Assembly: GCA_016793415.1 (NCBI GenBank)
Contig: JAEUMC010000941.1
Coordinates: 1-10,961, forward strand
DNA from: Devosia sp.
GTDB taxonomy: Bacteria > Pseudomonadota > Alphaproteobacteria > Rhizobiales > Devosiaceae
DNA: 10,961 nt
Direction: 5' to 3'
The translations under genes were made by a program, and so were the position numbers. Each line of letters opens with the position of its first letter. Within the stretch, counting starts at the first letter, position 1. Positions 1-7,583 of the stretch are shown here, piece after piece. Under the pieces are notes generated by a model, which was given only the letters and a program-made list of their open reading frames with translations, ran no database searches and was not told the origin of the DNA.

Positions 1-1047
1 ATCCAGAAGGTCTACGGCTCCACCGAGGTGATCAAGGGCGTCGACATCGACATCGCCGATGGCGAGTTCGTGGTGTTCGTCGGCCCCTCGGGTTGCGGCA
101 AATCCACCCTGCTGCGGATGATCGCCGGGTTGGAGGACATCTCGGGCGGCACGCTGACCATCGGCGACCGCGTGGTCAACGACCTGCCGCCCAAGGACCG
201 CTCGATCGCCATGGTGTTCCAGAGCTACGCCATCTTCCCGCACATGACGGTGCGCGAGAACCTCGCCTTCGGACTCACCATCGCCAAGGCGCCCAAGGCC
301 GAAAAGGATGCCAAGGTGGCCGAGGCCGCCCGCATCCTGCAGATGGAGCACCTGCTCGAGCGGCGGCCCAGCCAGCTCTCCGGCGGGCAGCGCCAGCGCG
401 TCGCCATCGGCCGCGCCATCGTGCGGCATCCAGGGGTGTTCCTGTTCGACGAGCCGCTGAGCAACCTCGATGCGGCGCTGCGCGTCGACATGCGCATGGA
501 ACTGGCAAAGCTCCACGCCGACCTTGGCGCCACGATGATCTACGTGACCCATGACCAGGTCGAAGCCATGACGCTGGCCGACAAGATCGTGGTGCTCAAC
601 GCCGGCGTGGTGCAGCAGGTCGGCTCGCCGCTCGAACTCTACCATCACCCGGCCAACCTGTTCGTGGCCGGCTTTATCGGCTCGCCGAAGATGAACTTTT
701 TGAAGGCCAAGGTCGAAGCGATCGACGGCACTGGCGTCAAGGTCGCCTCCGGTGACCTCGGAACGCTGGTGCTGCCCAGGACCGCCGTTGCTGCCAATGT
801 TGGTGACGAGGTGACCGTCGGCCTCCGCCCGCACCATCTGGCTCAGAACGGGCAGGGGCTCGGCGGGCAGGTCGTGCTGGTGGAGCGGCTCGGCAACGAA
901 ACCCTGGCGGTGGCGCGCCTGCCCTCCGGCCAGCAGATCGTCGCCGCTCTGCCGGGCGACGTCGAGATCGCACCCGGCGCGCCGCTCGGGCTTGCACCAA
1001 TGGCCGACAAGGCCAGCCTGTTTCTCGGCTCGGGGATGGCAGCCTAG
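1..1047 (+). CDS. Carbohydrate ABC transporter ATP-binding protein, MalK/UgpC type (5' end missing)
   Basis: This is the ATPase that would power a carbohydrate or glycerol-phosphate importer from the cytoplasmic face of the inner membrane. The frame is open from base 1 and gives 348 codons; the reading IQKVYG at the edge fits the usual start of this family, so only about ten N-terminal residues are missing. A GTG at 28 is internal, because family sequence continues upstream of it. Counting from the first codon: Walker [10 protein letters not shown] at 28-36, Q-loop Q74, signature LSGGQ at 126-130, Walker B FLFDE at 147-151, H-loop H184, and a C-terminal TOBE-like regulatory and substrate-sensing region from about 232 to 343 (including VGLRPHHL). 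The nucleotide-binding residues are all present. Its membrane partners and binding protein are not in the window and presumably lie to the left. The substrate cannot be read from the ATPase; maltose-type, trehalose-type or glycerol-3-phosphate systems are all possible. It ends in TAG 55 bp before a convergent gene. Confidence 0.95.
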   Translation: MQKVYGSTEVIKGVDIDIADGEFVVFVGPSGCGKSTLLRMIAGLEDISGGTLTIGDRVVNDLPPKDRSIAMVFQSYAIFPHMTVRENLAFGLTIAKAPKAEKDAKVAEAARILQMEHLLERRPSQLSGGQRQRVAIGRAIVRHPGVFLFDEPLSNLDAALRVDMRMELAKLHADLGATMIYVTHDQVEAMTLADKIVVLNAGVVQQVGSPLELYHHPANLFVAGFIGSPKMNFLKAKVEAIDGTGVKVASGDLGTLVLPRTAVAANVGDEVTVGLRPHHLAQNGQGLGGQVVLVERLGNETLAVARLPSGQQIVAALPGDVEIAPGAPLGLAPMADKASLFLGSGMAA

Positions 1048-1102
1048 GGAGACCGGAAGGTTGGTGGGGCAGGGGAGCGCCGGCGGCCTCTTCACGTCCG
1101 CG

Positions 1103-1918
1103 CTAGAGACTTGTCGAGACCTGCGCGATCATCTGCCATGCTCCCGACTTGTTCCTTCCGAAGCAGATGCCCCCGGCGTAGGGCTTCCGCAGTTCCACCT
1201 TCTCGTGCGCGATAAAACCTGTTCCGCCGTCGGGTAGATGGATCGCGTGCCAATAGATTGGCGCGTCGGTCTGATAGTCGACAACATAGAGCAGGTCTGG
1301 CATGAGCGTCGCTGCAACTTCCGCCTTGGCGCCCGCCGATTTCAGCACCGGGGTCGGCGCATCGACATAGAACAGGGCCGAACTCGGTTCGCCGAGCTGG
1401 TCGGCAAGCTTCTTGACCGCTTTCGGGTCGTAGCTGCGGTAGGCGTAGCTGCAGATCGCCCCTTTCAGCATCGGATCACTGCCCCAGGACTGCCCGTCGG
1501 TGAGCGCGTCGACGATGTACTGCCGCGCCGCCTTGAGCTGATTGGGTTGTGACAGACTGCCGTCGGGCAGGGGCTCCACGTCGCCGCCGATATAGTTCGA
1601 CAACGCTACGAGCTTGTCCTCGGTTGTGTTGAACGGCCCAACCGACTTCCTGTGCCGCGGCAGAGCCAGGTCCAGAGCTCCGTCGATGAGGGTCAGCCGT
1701 TCAGCAATCGTCGCGCCGATAGCGTCGCCATTGCCCGTACGGACTGCCTTGAGGAAGTCAGTCGCCGTACTGACCAGTTCGGCCGGAGGCGTCACCGTGC
1801 TCGCCGGAGCGAGCTTCACCGGCGTGTAGGCGGGACCGCCCAGCGCAGGAGAGACTAAGACAACACCGATCAGCAATGCAGCAAACGAACGCAAACCACC
1901 CCTCCAATGCAGCGCCAT
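1103..1918 (-). CDS. Predicted exported protein of unknown function, possible SH3b-like C-terminus
   Basis: I do not recognise this 271-residue protein. The chosen ATG (1916-1918) puts a signal peptide directly at the N-terminus: basic MALHWRGGLR, a hydrophobic stretch at about 12-25, and a probable cleavage near ALGG (25-28). The frame stays open upstream to an ATG at 2003-2005, but that adds a charged, improbable leader and would reach into the palindrome at 1995-2012; an ATG at 1934-1936 is a second alternative. After a Pro/Thr-rich segment the mature part has a helical region at about 50-175. From about 180 to 245 it has short strand-like segments ending in GFIAHEKVEL, which look like a bacterial SH3 (SH3b) fold. 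That fold assignment is only an impression from pattern. Two cysteines remain in the mature part (156, 252) and could form a disulfide. A periplasmic or envelope location is inferred. It is divergent from the gene at 2065 and convergent with the ATPase at 1-1047. Confidence 0.75.
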   Translation of the reverse strand: MALHWRGGLRSFAALLIGVVLVSPALGGPAYTPVKLAPASTVTPPAELVSTATDFLKAVRTGNGDAIGATIAERLTLIDGALDLALPRHRKSVGPFNTTEDKLVALSNYIGGDVEPLPDGSLSQPNQLKAARQYIVDALTDGQSWGSDPMLKGAICSYAYRSYDPKAVKKLADQLGEPSSALFYVDAPTPVLKSAGAKAEVAATLMPDLLYVVDYQTDAPIYWHAIHLPDGGTGFIAHEKVELRKPYAGGICFGRNKSGAWQMIAQVSTSL

Positions 1919-1994
1919 TATTGCCTGGCCTGCCATATCAGACGGTGCTCGGAGCGTATTCCTTGGGGCGCGGTCTTTGCGACCTTCGGCTCCG

Positions 1995-2017
1995 TTGCAC
2001 CACATGGTGCAATTGCA
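1995..2017. promoter_or_regulatory. Operator-like overlapping palindromes between divergent genes
   Basis: TTGCACCA at 1995-2002 and TGGTGCAA at 2005-2012 form a perfect inverted repeat with 8-bp arms and a 2-bp spacer. A second perfect 10-bp palindrome, TGCAATTGCA, at 2008-2017 shares its right arm. The site lies 77 bp upstream of the chosen start of the minus-strand gene and 53 bp upstream of the ATG at 2065. That is a position from which a dimeric regulator could control both promoters. The half-sites resemble the NtrC enhancer box (TGCACC-N5-GGTGCA), but the spacing here is N4, one base short, and I see no -24/-12 sigma54 promoter beside it. The regulator is therefore left open. Confidence 0.5.
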
Positions 2018-2064
2018 TTAGCTCTTGGCGAGTTTCAACAACAAATCGGGAATGGTCGTCACTT

Positions 2065-2511
2065 ATGAAACGCGTTCTGTTCGCCCTGGTGTTCCTGCTG
2101 CCATGCGGGGCGTTTGCCGACGACCGATCGCACCAGTTCATCGACCTTCAGGGCGAGGCCCGGACAGATAGCTGGTGGAGCAGTTTCGCCGAATGCGTTG
2201 GCCGGGCCAAGTCGCTAGTGCCCTTCGCATCGGTGATCGGGCACGCCACTCCGGAGGTGATAGAGGAGCGCGCCAACATGTTCTGGATCATCTCGGTGAG
2301 CCGCCTGACGCGCGATCGTGACGTGTCCCAGGACGAGGCTATCCGGATCGCTGGTGGGCAGGCCCAGTTGGCCTACCAGTGGCAGCAGGATTCCAATCTC
2401 GTCTACACCGCCGCCAGCAAGATGGACTGGGAATTCGACCGCCAGATCACCCTGTGCGAGAGCCACCTCAGGGACTACGCCGCCGCATTCCCCGAGGATT
2501 TCCAGCAGTAG
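2065..2511 (+). CDS. Small predicted exported protein of unknown function
   Basis: I do not recognise this 148-residue protein. The ATG at 2065 begins an ideal signal peptide, MKRVLFALVFLLPCGAFA, with cleavage expected after residue 18; Cys14 is preceded by Pro, so it is not a lipobox. The same frame is open back to 1876, but those codons overlap the start of the divergent gene and encode no recognisable N-terminus, so I reject that longer form. The mature part is about 130 residues, acidic and rich in aromatic residues. It has a Trp-Trp pair at 37-38 and two cysteines (44 in FAECVGR, 131 in TLCESH) that could pair in the periplasm. The middle (about 55-125) looks helical. The ribosome-binding site is weak (GGGAATGG at 2048-2055). 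It is transcribed away from the exported-protein gene at 1103-1918 and may share regulation with it. Function unknown. Confidence 0.7.
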   Translation: MKRVLFALVFLLPCGAFADDRSHQFIDLQGEARTDSWWSSFAECVGRAKSLVPFASVIGHATPEVIEERANMFWIISVSRLTRDRDVSQDEAIRIAGGQAQLAYQWQQDSNLVYTAASKMDWEFDRQITLCESHLRDYAAAFPEDFQQ

Positions 2512-2643
2512 GAGGGGGACTGCCGACGGCAGACGGCAGCAAGGGACCTCGGTAATACAGGCGCTGCCTCAGCGTCCGCGAAAGCGCTCGGCCGGCAGGA
2601 TTGTCGTGGCGTTCCTTAGAAGAGTGCCGTCACCTCGCCTCCG
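2512..2643. other. Convergent intergenic gap, no gene seen
   Basis: This 132-bp gap lies between the ends of two converging genes. It contains a perfect inverted repeat CTGCCGACGGCAG (2520-2532), whose single-base centre is too tight for an RNA hairpin loop as written, with a further ACGGCAG copy directly after it. There is also a small CGC-GAAA-GCG hairpin at about 2578-2587. Neither is followed by a T-run, so I see no convincing intrinsic terminator for either gene. Confidence 0.4.
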
Positions 2644-3410
<767 letters not shown>

Positions 3411-3414
<4 letters not shown>

Positions 3415-4535
3415 GATCCCCTCCCGCGGCGACCGAGGATCAGGTCGCGCGACTGGTCGATCAGCACGGCGATGATGACCACGGCGCCGACGACGATGAA
3501 TTGCCAGAACGCCTGGACGTTCATCATCACGAGGCCAGTGGTCAGCACTGCGATGATCAGCGCGCCGATCACCGTGCCGACGATCGAGCCGGCGCCGCCG
3601 AACAGGCTGACCCCGCCGATGATCACCGCGGCGATGGAGCTGAGCAGCAGCGGGTCGCCGATCACTGCCGAGCCGGCGGTGAAACGCAGCGTCGACAGGA
3701 ACCCGGCGATGCCGGCGGTCACCGAGCTCAGCATGTAGAGCTTGACGATGTGGCGATCGACCGGAATGCCGGTGCGGAGCGCCGCCTGCATGTTGCCGCC
3801 GATGGCGTAGGTGTGCCGGCCGAACTGGGTGCGGTTGAGAATGAACATGCAGATGAGCACCACGATGGCGGTGATCACCACCGGCCAGGTGAAGATGCGA
3901 TCCATCTGGCGCAGCATGGCGCCGGTAACATCGGGCCGGAAGAACGCATAGAAGCCGCCGCCTTCGCCGTTGACCACGTAGAACAGCGATTCATTGCCGT
4001 AGTCGCGGATCTCGGCGGGGAGGCCAATCACGGTGGTGTTCTCGGAGAACAAGAGCGCCATGCCGCGGACGATGAAGGACGAGCCGAGCGTCACGATGAA
4101 GGCCGGCACCTTGAGCTTGGCGATGATCAGCCCGTTGACCAGCCCGACGCCGGCGGAAGCACCGACCGCGGCGAGGAAACCGAGGGTCGCGGCAAGCAGC
4201 AGTGGTGCGCCCGCGTTGAACGAAGCGCGGATGGCGTGGGCCGAGACCACTGAGGCGAGGCTCATCACCCAGCCGACGCTGAGGTCGATGCCCGCCGAGA
4301 TGATGACGAAGGTCTGCCCCAGCCCGAGCAGCAGCACCGGGGTGATGGCGACGAGGATGTTCATGGCGTTGCGCAACGTCAGGAACGTCGCCCCGCCGGC
4401 CAGCGGCACGGCGATGATGAAGAAGACGATCATCAACCCGAGGAACACCCAGGCCCAGAGCCGGCTGGCGAGAAGGATGAAACGCTTGTCCGGCGGGAGC
4501 CGCGGCTCCGCTGGAATTGCCTTGCTGTCGGTCAC
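3411..4535 (-). CDS. Sugar ABC transporter permease, RbsC/FrcC-like
   Basis: This is the integral membrane subunit of the CUT2 sugar importer (BPD_transp_2 family). It has 374 residues; about ten hydrophobic segments are visible, the first at about 29-46. Family hallmarks are GIDLSVG at 82-88, the cytoplasmic coupling segment FGRHTYAIGGN at 238-248, and the glycine-rich AAVIIGGVSLFGGAGSIVG at 302-320. It is longer than RbsC (about 320 residues). The extra length lies in a polar N-terminal extension (1-20) and in a segment at about 165-215 (ESLFYVVNGEGGG...) between membrane spans, probably a periplasmic loop. The start is GTG (4533-4535), with GGGG about seven bases upstream; no in-frame ATG lies nearby. 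It lies 64 bp downstream of the binding-protein gene, with a stable hairpin in between, and overlaps the ATPase start by four bases. Confidence 0.95.
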
Positions 4536-4563
4536 GGGCGCCCCGATGGTGGAGTGGCTGAGG

Positions 4564-4587
4564 CGGCCGGGGCCTCAGCCCCGGCCG
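4564..4587 (-). promoter_or_regulatory. Very stable intercistronic hairpin in the sugar operon
   Basis: CGGCCGGGGC (4564-4573) and GCCCCGGCCG (4578-4587) form a perfect 10-bp, entirely G/C stem with a 4-base loop. It lies 12 bp after the binding-protein stop codon and 28 bp before the permease start. No T-run follows on the transcribed strand, so it is not a standard intrinsic terminator. By analogy with malE-malF and similar operons, such a structure can protect the upstream message from 3' exonucleases or cause partial termination, giving more binding protein than permease. That role is inferred. Confidence 0.65.
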
Positions 4588-4599
4588 TTCCTGGCGTGA

Positions 4600-5577
4600 T
4601 CAGTTGCCGACCTTGTAGATGAAGCGCGAGTAGTTCGGGTCGCTGACATTGTCCTTGTCGATGATGGCAAAGCCGGTCTCGACGCGGCGCGGCAGGCTGG
4701 TGACACCGGCAGCGTCGGCGACGGCGAACTGCACCGCCATGTAGCCCATGTCGAACGGCTTCTGCGCCAGGACCAAGGACACCACGCCCTTGTTCATCAG
4801 CTCGATGGCTTCGGCGGTGGCGTCGTAGGCGACGACCTGCACATGTCCGCCAAGGCCGGCATTGACCACCGCGTTACCGGCGCCACCGGCGCTGAACACG
4901 TTGGTGCCGAATACGCCGGCGAGGTCGGGGTTCTGCTCGATCACCGCAGCGGTCTGCTGGGCGGCCTTGTTCTGGTCATCGAGGTTGTAGTCGGGGCCGA
5001 GCACCTTGATGTCGGGGAACTCGTTCTTCATCACCTCGGCAAAGCCCTGTTCGCGGCCTTCGACCGACGAGACGTTGGGGTTGGTGGAGTTGATGTAGAC
5101 CGTGCCCTTGCCGCCGATCGCCTTGGCGAGGCCGCGGGCCGAGATGCGCCCGCCTTCGACGTTGTCGGAGCCGATATAGCTGATCGGGAAGGTCACCGGG
5201 CCGTTGGTATAGTCGCCGTCGCCAAGGAAGGTGTCGACGGTGATGATCTTGATGCCGGCATCGAGCGCTGCCTGCAGCGGCGCCACCATCTGATCCTTAT
5301 CGGTGGGGGCGGTGATGATGTAGTTGAGGTCGCCACGCGCCACCATGGCATCAAGGATCGGGGTCTGGGCCTCGACGCCCCAGGTCGGCGGCACCTGTGT
5401 CACCACCTCGACGCCGAGGTCCTTGGCCGCCGCTTCGACGCCCAGTTGCATGACCTGGTAGAACGGATCGACCACGCCCGGCAGGAAGCCGATCTTGATG
5501 TCGGCGGCCGAAACGACAGCAGTAGAGAGTAATAGCGTGCCCAGCAGGGCAGCAGTCATCGTCGACGCCTTGCGCAT
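4600..5577 (-). CDS. Periplasmic sugar-binding protein of CUT2-type ABC importer
   Basis: This is the substrate-capturing subunit, secreted to the periplasm, of the RbsB/Peripla_BP_4 family. It has 325 residues, with a signal peptide at 1-24 (MRKAS..., hydrophobic core, VVSA cleavage). Positions that bind sugar in ribose-binding protein have plausible counterparts: aromatic DPFY at 37-40, the REQGF arginine at 175, Asn226 in GTNVFSAG, Asp252 in AYDATAE and Gln272 in LAQKP. These support a monosaccharide ligand, though I cannot say which; ribose, fructose, xylose or a sugar alcohol all fit. The ATG (5575-5577) follows an excellent ribosome-binding site, AGGGGAGG, five bases away. It is the first gene of a three-gene operon with the permease and ATPase. 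Its leader carries an 11-bp inverted repeat (5599-5635), and a GC-rich hairpin follows its stop codon, an arrangement consistent with higher expression of this subunit. Confidence 0.95.
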   Translation of the reverse strand: MRKASTMTAALLGTLLLSTAVVSAADIKIGFLPGVVDPFYQVMQLGVEAAAKDLGVEVVTQVPPTWGVEAQTPILDAMVARGDLNYIITAPTDKDQMVAPLQAALDAGIKIITVDTFLGDGDYTNGPVTFPISYIGSDNVEGGRISARGLAKAIGGKGTVYINSTNPNVSSVEGREQGFAEVMKNEFPDIKVLGPDYNLDDQNKAAQQTAAVIEQNPDLAGVFGTNVFSAGGAGNAVVNAGLGGHVQVVAYDATAEAIELMNKGVVSLVLAQKPFDMGYMAVQFAVADAAGVTSLPRRVETGFAIIDKDNVSDPNYSRFIYKVGN

Positions 5578-5598
5578 CGAAACCTCCCCTCGTTGTTA

Positions 5599-5635
5599 TG
5601 ATCCGGCGGCTCCCTTGAACTCCTCCGCCGGATCA
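5599..5635 (-). promoter_or_regulatory. Inverted repeat / leader hairpin upstream of the sugar operon
   Basis: TGATCCGGCGG (5599-5609) and CCGCCGGATCA (5625-5635) form a perfect 11-bp inverted repeat around a 15-base centre. Flanking CGTTG (5591-5595) and CAACG (5634-5638) could lengthen it with a bulge. On the minus-strand transcript the stem would end about eight bases before the AGGGGAGG ribosome-binding site, so it would not cover it. It could be a bipartite operator for a sugar-responsive repressor, or an RNA hairpin in the 5' leader; the sequence alone does not decide. The rest of the gap (5636-5692) is A/T-richer and probably holds the promoter, but I cannot assign -35 and -10 boxes with confidence. 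Confidence 0.55.
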
Positions 5636-5692
5636 ACGACGATAGGCCTGCGCCACAGTATTTGTAAACTGGCGAGACATATTCAAACTGCG

Positions 5693-7273
5693 CTAGCTCA
5701 ACACGATTTCTCGCTCGATACCGATGGCACGGAGGAAGTCGCGGTCGTGGCTGACCACCAACAGCGCACCGTCATAGGAGCCCAGACCGGCTTCCACCGC
5801 CTCGATGGCATGAATGTCGAGATGGTTGGTCGGCTCGTCGAGGATCAAGAGCTCGGGCGGCCTGCCGCTGCCGATGGTGCAGGCAAGTCCGGCCCTGAGC
5901 ATCTCGCCACCGCTCAACTGCCCCACGGGCTTCAGCGCCGCATCGGCGCGGAACATGAAGCGGGCGAGGGCCGAACGGGCCGTAGTCTCGCCATCCTCGG
6001 GGTTGAGCCGCAGGTAGTTCTCGCGAATGGTCTGGTTCGGATCGAGCAGACTGACTTCCTGGTCCAGCAGGGCATGGCGACGGGCAATCCGTACCGCGCC
6101 GCTTGCCGGTGCGAGAGCGCCGGTGATCAGGCGGAGCAGGGTGGTCTTGCCCGAACCGTTCGGTCCGGTGATCGCCACCCGCTCCGGACCAGTGATGGCG
6201 AAGCTCAAGTTCCGGATCACCGGCTGCTCGGCGATCGGGCCGCCGGTCAGGCGATCGAGCTGCAGGACCGTGGTGCCGTTGGCGAGGCCGCTTGGTTCGA
6301 GTCGCACCGACATCGGCTGTAGCACCTCGATCTCCGCCCGGGCGGCGGCAAGAGCCGTACTGGCCGAGGCACGGCGCCTTTCGCTGAGCTTCATCTGCTC
6401 GCCGCTGGTGTTCTCCGCATTCATCTTCATGCCGCCCAGCATGATGCGCGGGATATCGCCCTTGGCGGCTTTCCGCGCCCCCGCTCCATCCTTCTTGGCC
6501 TTGCGCTCGCGCATCAGCTGCGTCTTGCGGTCGAGTTCGTCGAGCGTGCGTTCGGCACTGGCGAGACCCTGCTCGGCGGCTGCGAGTTCGATGGCCTTGC
6601 GCTCCTGGTAGAGATCCCAGTTGCCGCCATAGGTGCGGGCGCCGATGGTGGTGAGCTCGACGATGGCATCCATCTCGCGCAACAGGGCGCGATCATGGCT
6701 GACGACGATCGCGCCGCCGCGCCAACGCTTCAGCAGTTCCGTCACCGCGGCGCGGCCGTCGCGATCGAGATTGTTGGTGGGCTCGTCGAGCAGCAGGATA
6801 TCCGGCTGCTCGATCAGCAGCGCTGCCAGCGAGAGGCGGGTGCGCTGGCCACCGCTCAGCGTGGCGGTCGGACGGTCGAGGGCAAGCGCCGGCAGGCCGA
6901 CATCGGCAAGGGCAGTCTCGATCCTAGCCGGCAACAGCCAATCGGCCTCCTCGGCGTCTTCGAGGGAGCCGGTGCCGGCCTCGAGCCGATCGAGCCGAGC
7001 TAGCTGCTCGGTGCAACCGAGGGCGTCCGCGACGCTGGCGTCGGAGCGCTGCACCGTCTGTCGCAGCACGCCGAGCGTGCCGGACACCACGACCTCGCCA
7101 CCGCTGGGCGCGAGTTCGCCGAGCAGCAGCTTCAGCAGCGTGGTCTTGCCGGTGCCGTTGCGACCGATCAGGCCGGTGCGAAGCGGACCGAAGGAGAGAT
7201 CGAGATCTGAGAAGAGGGTGACGCCATCAGGCGTCTTGTAGCTCACCGCTTTGAGCGAAATGGAACCGGGCAT
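5693..7273 (-). CDS. ABC-F family ATPase (soluble, duplicated ATP-binding cassettes)
   Basis: ABC-F proteins have no membrane domain. Known members bind the ribosomal E site to relieve stalled translation or protect against ribosome-targeting antibiotics. This one has 526 residues and two cassettes. First: Walker A GRNGTGKT at 37-44, signature LSGGQRTRLSLA at 139-150, Walker B with DEPTNNLD to 170, SHDR at 192-195. Second: Walker A GPNGSGKT at 370-377, signature LSGGEMLRAGLA at 453-464, DEPTNHLD at 479-486, SHDR at 508-511. Both catalytic glutamates are present. The linker (about 225-325) is strongly charged, with a basic KAKKDGAGARKAAKGD segment, as expected for the ribosome-contacting P-site-tRNA-interaction motif. 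No long C-terminal extension follows the second cassette, unlike Uup. The ATG (7271-7273) has GGAG seven bases upstream. A promoter-like pair lies at 7362-7389, so it is probably transcribed on its own. Whether it is housekeeping or protective cannot be told from sequence. Confidence 0.95.
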   Translation of the reverse strand: MPGSISLKAVSYKTPDGVTLFSDLDLSFGPLRTGLIGRNGTGKTTLLKLLLGELAPSGGEVVVSGTLGVLRQTVQRSDASVADALGCTEQLARLDRLEAGTGSLEDAEEADWLLPARIETALADVGLPALALDRPTATLSGGQRTRLSLAALLIEQPDILLLDEPTNNLDRDGRAAVTELLKRWRGGAIVVSHDRALLREMDAIVELTTIGARTYGGNWDLYQERKAIELAAAEQGLASAERTLDELDRKTQLMRERKAKKDGAGARKAAKGDIPRIMLGGMKMNAENTSGEQMKLSERRRASASTALAAARAEIEVLQPMSVRLEPSGLANGTTVLQLDRLTGGPIAEQPVIRNLSFAITGPERVAITGPNGSGKTTLLRLITGALAPASGAVRIARRHALLDQEVSLLDPNQTIRENYLRLNPEDGETTARSALARFMFRADAALKPVGQLSGGEMLRAGLACTIGSGRPPELLILDEPTNHLDIHAIEAVEAGLGSYDGALLVVSHDRDFLRAIGIEREIVLS

Positions 7274-7361
7274 GGTTGGACTCCGGGTGACGGATCAGGG
7301 TGGTTTGATCGGTCATGCGGATATCCATGGGGACCTGCCGGTTGGTGCTGCGGATGCGCGG

Positions 7362-7389
7362 AAAATAGGGATGATCGCTGAGATGTCAA
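7362..7389 (-). promoter_or_regulatory. Sigma70-like promoter for the ABC-F gene
   Basis: On the minus strand a perfect -35 box TTGACA (7384-7389) is followed after 16 bases by the -10-like TATTTT (7362-7367). Transcription would begin near 7355 and leave a leader of about 80 bases before the ABC-F start codon. This is the best housekeeping-type promoter match I found in the window. Confidence 0.6.
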
Positions 7390-7454
7390 CCTTTGGGCGC
7401 ATCTGGCGCTGAGCTGCCCCGCGCTCGCCTGCAGCCGCGGTGTTGCACCTGCCA

Positions 7455-7492
7455 CCAGCGTCATCCCCGCGCAGGCGGGGACCCAGTGGGAT
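7455..7492. repeat. Extragenic palindrome, left copy of an inverted pair
   Basis: This GC-rich 38-bp unit contains the hairpin CCCCGC-GCAG-GCGGGG (7465-7480). It matches the reverse complement of 7519-7556 at 34 of 38 positions. GTCAT(C/T)CCCGC... palindromes of this type are common extragenic repeats in many proteobacteria. With its partner it forms a REPIN/BIME-like doublet between the MFS gene end (7584) and the ABC-F promoter (7389). Confidence 0.8.
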
Positions 7493-7518
7493 TTCTCAGC
7501 CTCAGCGGGTGCTGCAGC

Positions 7519-7556
7519 ATCCCACTAGGTTCCCGCCTGCGCGGGAATGACGCCGG
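7519..7556. repeat. Extragenic palindrome, right copy of an inverted pair
   Basis: This is the inverted partner of 7455-7492, separated from it by 26 bp. Its inner hairpin is TTCCCGC-CTGC-GCGGGAA (7530-7547). Two of the four differences from the left copy are the two bases of one hairpin pair (C-G in one copy, T-A in the other), so the stem is conserved. It starts 28 bp after the MFS stop codon and could act as a 3' end structure for that message. Confidence 0.8.
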
Positions 7557-7583
7557 TGGGTGGGCGGGTCGGAGTACCCCCTG

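Noticed and set aside
1995..2020. Sigma54 promoter beside the NtrC-like palindrome
   Set aside because: The nearest GG and GC dinucleotides (2006-2007 and 2015-2016) are seven bases apart instead of ten, and no TGGCAC-N5-TTGC match is seen on either strand nearby.
1876..2064. Upstream extension of the small exported protein
   Set aside because: It would overlap the divergent gene's signal peptide and bury a perfect signal sequence in mid-protein. ATG 2065 explains the sequence better.
4564..4587. Intrinsic terminator after the binding-protein gene
   Set aside because: The stem is strong, but CCTCAGCC follows on the transcribed strand rather than a T-run. It was kept as a non-terminator hairpin.
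4843..6322. Plus-strand open frames opposite the binding protein and ABC-F genes
   Set aside because: These are antisense shadows of genes with clear motifs. One also crosses the sugar-operon leader, which a real gene would be unlikely to do.
7243..7464. Minus-strand 73-codon frame across the ABC-F leader
   Set aside because: It runs through the promoter and the start of the ABC-F gene, with no start signals and no protein-like features.
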